Below, one piece after another: positions 60,904 to 64,000 of a DNA stretch of 64,000 bases. Origin of the DNA: Chalciporus piperatus (lineage: Eukaryota > Basidiomycota > Agaricomycetes > Boletales > Boletaceae); assembly GCA_038093975.1 (NCBI GenBank), contig JBBPTG010000022.1, forward strand, positions 181,017 through 245,016. The letters are read 5' to 3'. The notes beneath the pieces are model-generated. The model did not search any database, was not told where the DNA came from, and saw nothing but the letters and a program-made list of their open reading frames with translations. A program made the translations under genes and the position numbers. Each line of letters opens with the position of its first letter. Position 1 is the stretch's first letter.

Positions 60904-60995
60904 CCTACAACGGTATTCGAACTCTGGACTTAGTCTACAACTTAGGGGTCAAGCCGGATTCATCTTAATCCACTCCGGTAGTCCCTGTAGCATTA
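60904..60995 (-). other. Degenerate tRNA-like sequence (A- and B-box-like)
   Basis: On the minus strand: CTACCGGAGTGGATTAAGAT resembles a tRNA-Leu/Ser-type A-box region, and AGAGTTCGAATACC resembles a B box. Partial pairing of GACTAC and GTAGGC could form an acceptor stem. The anticodon loop lacks T33, so it is not a functional tRNA; a tRNA-derived SINE head or relic is likely. Confidence 0.4.
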
Positions 60996-61400
60996 CGTAA
61001 ACTATTACATAATCAGGTCACGTGACAAAGGTCCAGACTTAGATGAGTCAGCAATGATGTCATGGTCTAGACCCTAATCCGTGCCTGATACCTTTTCTTA
61101 TCATCTTACCAATTACCTTATTTATCTTTCCCTTTGTGTTTTCCTTATTCGGCTGTTGGTCTGTGCGCACTTCTCAATAGTATATAAGTAGCCCTGTACT
61201 TATCACAGACCCCAGTCTAATCCATTTGTGACTTCACCGTCATTAAGTTTTAGTACTCAGCATATCCTTCGCATAGGCTTAGTGTTGCCTAAAGTCCCCG
61301 CCGTGTTGTGAGAGATCATAACACTCGTGTTGCATGGCACTTCATTAACTTGTAACTATTGTACCACAATACATGTAATAGTTAGACATAATATATTTCG
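60986..61400. other. Promoter- or LTR-like unique segment inside the element
   Basis: It begins TGTAGCATTACG directly beside the tRNA-like sequence. It contains CACGTG at 61019-61024, TATATAAG near 61182 and a transition to CT/AT-rich transcribed-looking DNA. The TG start and TATA box suggest a solo LTR, but no matching CA end with target duplication was found. Confidence 0.3.
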
Positions 61401-61454
61401 CATTTTCTGAACTGTCATAAGGTGTGAATTAATCATAAGATATAGTGAACTAGT

Positions 61455-61974
61455 AATTGGGACTGGGTGACTGGATTACTGGGTGACTGGATTACTGAGG
61501 TGACTGGGTGACTGGGTTACTGGGTTACTGAGGTGACTGGGAGTGACTGGTGACTGGGTTACTGGTGTCACTTGTGTGACTGGAGTGACTGGAGTGACTA
61601 GATTACTGGATCACTGAGTGACTGGATTACTGAGACTACTGGATTACTGGACCACTGAGTGACTAGATTACTGGACTACTGGAATACTGAATGGCTGGAG
61701 TAATGAGACAACTGGATTGCTGGATAACTAGGGCACTGGGCTACTAGGCTGCTGAGATGACTACATGACTGGGACACTGGGATACTAGGCTACTGAGATA
61801 ACTGGATGACTGGAACACTGGGCTACTGAGCTACTGAGACTACTGAAGTGACTGGGCTAATGAACCAATGAGATTACTGAAATGACTGGCTGACTGGATG
61901 ACTGGGCAACTGAGCAACTGGCGTACTGGTTTAACTGATCCAGTCATTCCAGTAACTTCAGACTTTTTGCAGTG
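61455..61974. repeat. Right inverted arm of the CACTG element
   Basis: About 520 bp of GACTGGATTACTGG-type repeats, the reverse complement of the left arm. It ends CTTTTTGCAGTG at 61974. Confidence 0.88.
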
Positions 61975-61983
61975 TTGCTGATG

Positions 61984-64000
61984 GAGTAAGAGCCCGCAGG
62001 CTTGACTAATATATACTGTACATCATACTCATAAGACTTATTCTAGCCGATGTGGCCCACAAGAATGATCCCGCTTACCGACAGTTCCGTCGACAACTGT
62101 TCCATTCCTCTTTGGCGGCAATTCTGGAGTCTCTCCGACCAGCCATGACAAGACCATATATCGTCCGCTGCCCTGACGGGCATTTGCGGCGTGCTATCTA
62201 TGGGCTTGGCCCTTACATTGCCGACTATCCTGAGCAAGCATTGCTTGCCTGTATTGTACAGGGATGGTGTGCACGGTAAGGAAAACTGACAATTATTTAA
62301 TGTCGGGAAGTCTCATGGCACATAGTTGTACAGCACCGCACAACGATCTAGATAGTGGGGGGGGTCCTCGTGCCCAGCACCACACAGAACATTTACGACA
62401 GATGCTGGATCACCGTACTTTATGGGATGATTATGGCATCATCGGGGACATTGTGGTAGGTACTGCTTATCCACGGGATTGATTGAACCGAGACTCACGC
62501 ATGACACAATGCTAACTTAGACCCATTTTCCCCGTGCGGATATCCATATGCTAATCGCACCCGACCTCTTACATCAACTGATCAAAGGTTGCTTCAAGGA
62601 CCATTTGGTAACGTGGATAGGAGAGTATTTAGAATTGATTCATGGGAAGGCGCGCGCAGCAGAAATAATGGCAGACATAGATCGCCGGTAAGATCCAACT
62701 CATGTTCTCGACGATCAAGATCTCAATATTTCAGGATTGCGGCTGCTCCTCCGTTCTCCGGTCTGCGACGCTTTCCGCAGGGGCGCAGCTTTAAACAATG
62801 GACCGGGGATGATTCGAAGGCTCTGATGAAAGTATGTTTGATCCTCGAGCTTGATTCGTGTCATGCTGATGAACAGGACAACTTGAAGGTTTACCTCCCC
62901 GCCATTGTCGGGCTTGTTCCCGATCAAATGGTTCGTGTATTCAGCGCCTTCCTGGACTTTGGCTATCTGGTTCGGCAGTCGGTTATCAACGAAGCCTGTC
63001 TACGAGCTATTGATGCAGCGGTTGATCGCTTCCACCAAGATCGCGTCATTTTTTACGATGTGGGCGTCCGTGAAGGGTTCTCGTTGCCACGCCAACACGC
63101 AATGAAGCATTACCGCGAGCTCATTGAGCTGTTCGGTGCGCCGAATGGACTTTGTTCGTCCATCACGGAGTCCAAACATATCAAGGCAGTCAAGGAACCA
63201 TGGTGACGCTCAAGCCGCTTCGAAGCACTGGGACAGATGTTGGTCACAAATCAACGGCTGGACAAGTTGGCTGCCACGAGAAGAGATTTCGTCAAGCGAG
63301 GCATGATGGATGGTCCATTGGTTGCAGCACATTTGGAAGCAAGAACAATCATGCCCGAGGAGCTCGCGAGCGATGCGGAAGACGAACGAGATGATGAACC
63401 ACCCACATATGAGGTAAAACTCACGCTGCGACATGGTATGGTTTCCCTCACAGACGGGAGTCTGAGTATGTGCTACTTACTCACTTGTCTCACAGAGCGA
63501 GGGCTACCACATACAGCGGCCGAGGTTGGCATCCATTTCGGCTACCCTGAACTGGTCAACAGTATCCGTCGGTTCTTGTACGATCAAGTCAATCCTGATG
63601 CCGACATTCCTGGAGACCGAGTTGACATCAACCAGTGCCCCAAGGCTCGAGGACGAATCAAAGTTCACAAGAGTGCACGCACAACATATCGTGCGCCAAG
63701 CAACCAATGCGGACAAAGGGGATTTCACCGCAACATGATCCGATCAACACCTTGTTGGCGCGGCGGCCCCGCTCGTCATGACTGCGTGCTCGTGGATACC
63801 GGAGGTCGCGAGGGAGTTGGGATGCGAGGGCCCGGGGAGCTGCAAGGCTGTCTTGTGGCCCGAGTACGCCTTTTTTTCTCTCTGAAACACGCAGGAAGGA
63901 AGTATGAATGTGCTCTCGTCGTGTGGTTCTTACCTGTTCAGGAAGAGCCGGATGACCTGACAGGGTTGTGGGTGGTAGCACCGGAGTTGAACGAGAGAGG
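61984..64000 (+). mobile_element. Plavaka-type transposase fragment, decayed, runs off the window
   Basis: Exons at about 62047-62275, 62326-62455, 62521-62687, 62735-62831 and 62889-63206+ join in frame. Motifs: FRRQLFHSSLAAILESLRPAM, CPDGHLRRAIYGLGPYIADY, PEQALLACIVQGWC, CTAPHNDLDSGG, LWDDYGIIGDIV, FPRADIHMLIAPDLLHQLIKG, RRFPQGRSFKQWTGDDSKAL and GAPNGLCSSITESKHIKAVK. These are hallmark blocks of basidiomycete Plavaka transposases (CACTA/KDZ-related). The N-terminal third is missing: the repeat element stands in its place. At 63204-63206 a TGA follows EPW, where the family has Arg (CGA-to-TGA type change). Beyond it the frame resumes (RFEALGQMLVTNQRLDKLAA). The C-terminal part (VARVRLFFSLKHAGRKYECALV) continues past 64000. 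Confidence 0.88.

Larger units (their letters stand above)
58432..61983. mobile_element. 3.5-kb CACTG...CAGTG element with long inverted arms, non-autonomous
   Basis: Both ends carry CACTGCAAAAAGTCTGAAG and continue with TTACTGGAATGACTGGATC in inverted orientation (58441 rightward and 61974 leftward). The match even extends 9 bp outward (CATCAGCAA at 58432 and its complement at 61975). CACTG termini with subterminal repeats are typical of CACTA-type DNA transposons. No transposase lies between the ends. No 3-bp target duplication is seen outside CACTG; the flanks are inverted, not direct. It lies between the sugar transporter and a Plavaka transposase fragment. Confidence 0.78.

Overview
The window is nuclear DNA of a filamentous fungus, almost certainly a mushroom-forming basidiomycete (Agaricomycetes). 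The signs are genes broken by many 50-70 bp introns, a WSC-domain copper radical oxidase, a Gti1/Pac2 (WOPR) regulator, an expanded OTT_1508-like deaminase family beside a NACHT-ankyrin receptor, and a Plavaka-type transposase. Exon-intron models were built by hand from splice signals and reading frame. Where exon coordinates are listed, the summed length is a multiple of three.

Layout: 0-33 kb is mostly ordinary genes. In order: a HET-domain protein (5' end off the window); BTA1 betaine-lipid synthase (-); an unknown 283-aa protein (+); a WOPR transcription factor (-); a 2.2-kb gap; a glyoxal-oxidase-like enzyme with three WSC domains (+); an F-box protein and a 118-aa ORF (-); a SAC3/GANP mRNA-export factor with FG repeats (+); the GPN1 GTPase (+); CDK1/Cdc2 with a 6-nt microexon (+); and an FHA protein with a hydrophobic C-terminal tail (+).

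33.4-46.4 kb is the unusual region. A two-gene unit, a predicted zinc-dependent deaminase (-) head to head with a NACHT-ankyrin NLR-like gene (+), occurs three times in tandem. Unit 1 has an intact deaminase and a deleted NLR. Unit 2 is complete. Unit 3 is a decayed deaminase remnant ending next to an intron-containing tRNA-Glu(UUC). A piece of that tRNA also lies in the unit 2 intergenic region. The pairing suggests a fungal self/non-self or anti-element defence module with a receptor-like NTPase and a nucleic-acid-deaminase effector; this is inference.

46.6-58.4 kb returns to metabolism: a GH47 alpha-mannosidase (-), a small zinc-knuckle-like protein (+), an ERG6-like methyltransferase with a short N-terminus (-), a GH3-family protein (-) and an MFS sugar transporter (-) that has lost its start.

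58.4-64 kb is repetitive. A 3.5-kb CACTG...CAGTG element with long inverted arms made of ~10-bp repeats abuts the transporter. Inside it are a ~70-bp tandem array, a GC-rich hairpin array and tRNA-like and LTR/promoter-like segments. A decayed Plavaka transposase follows and runs off the window.
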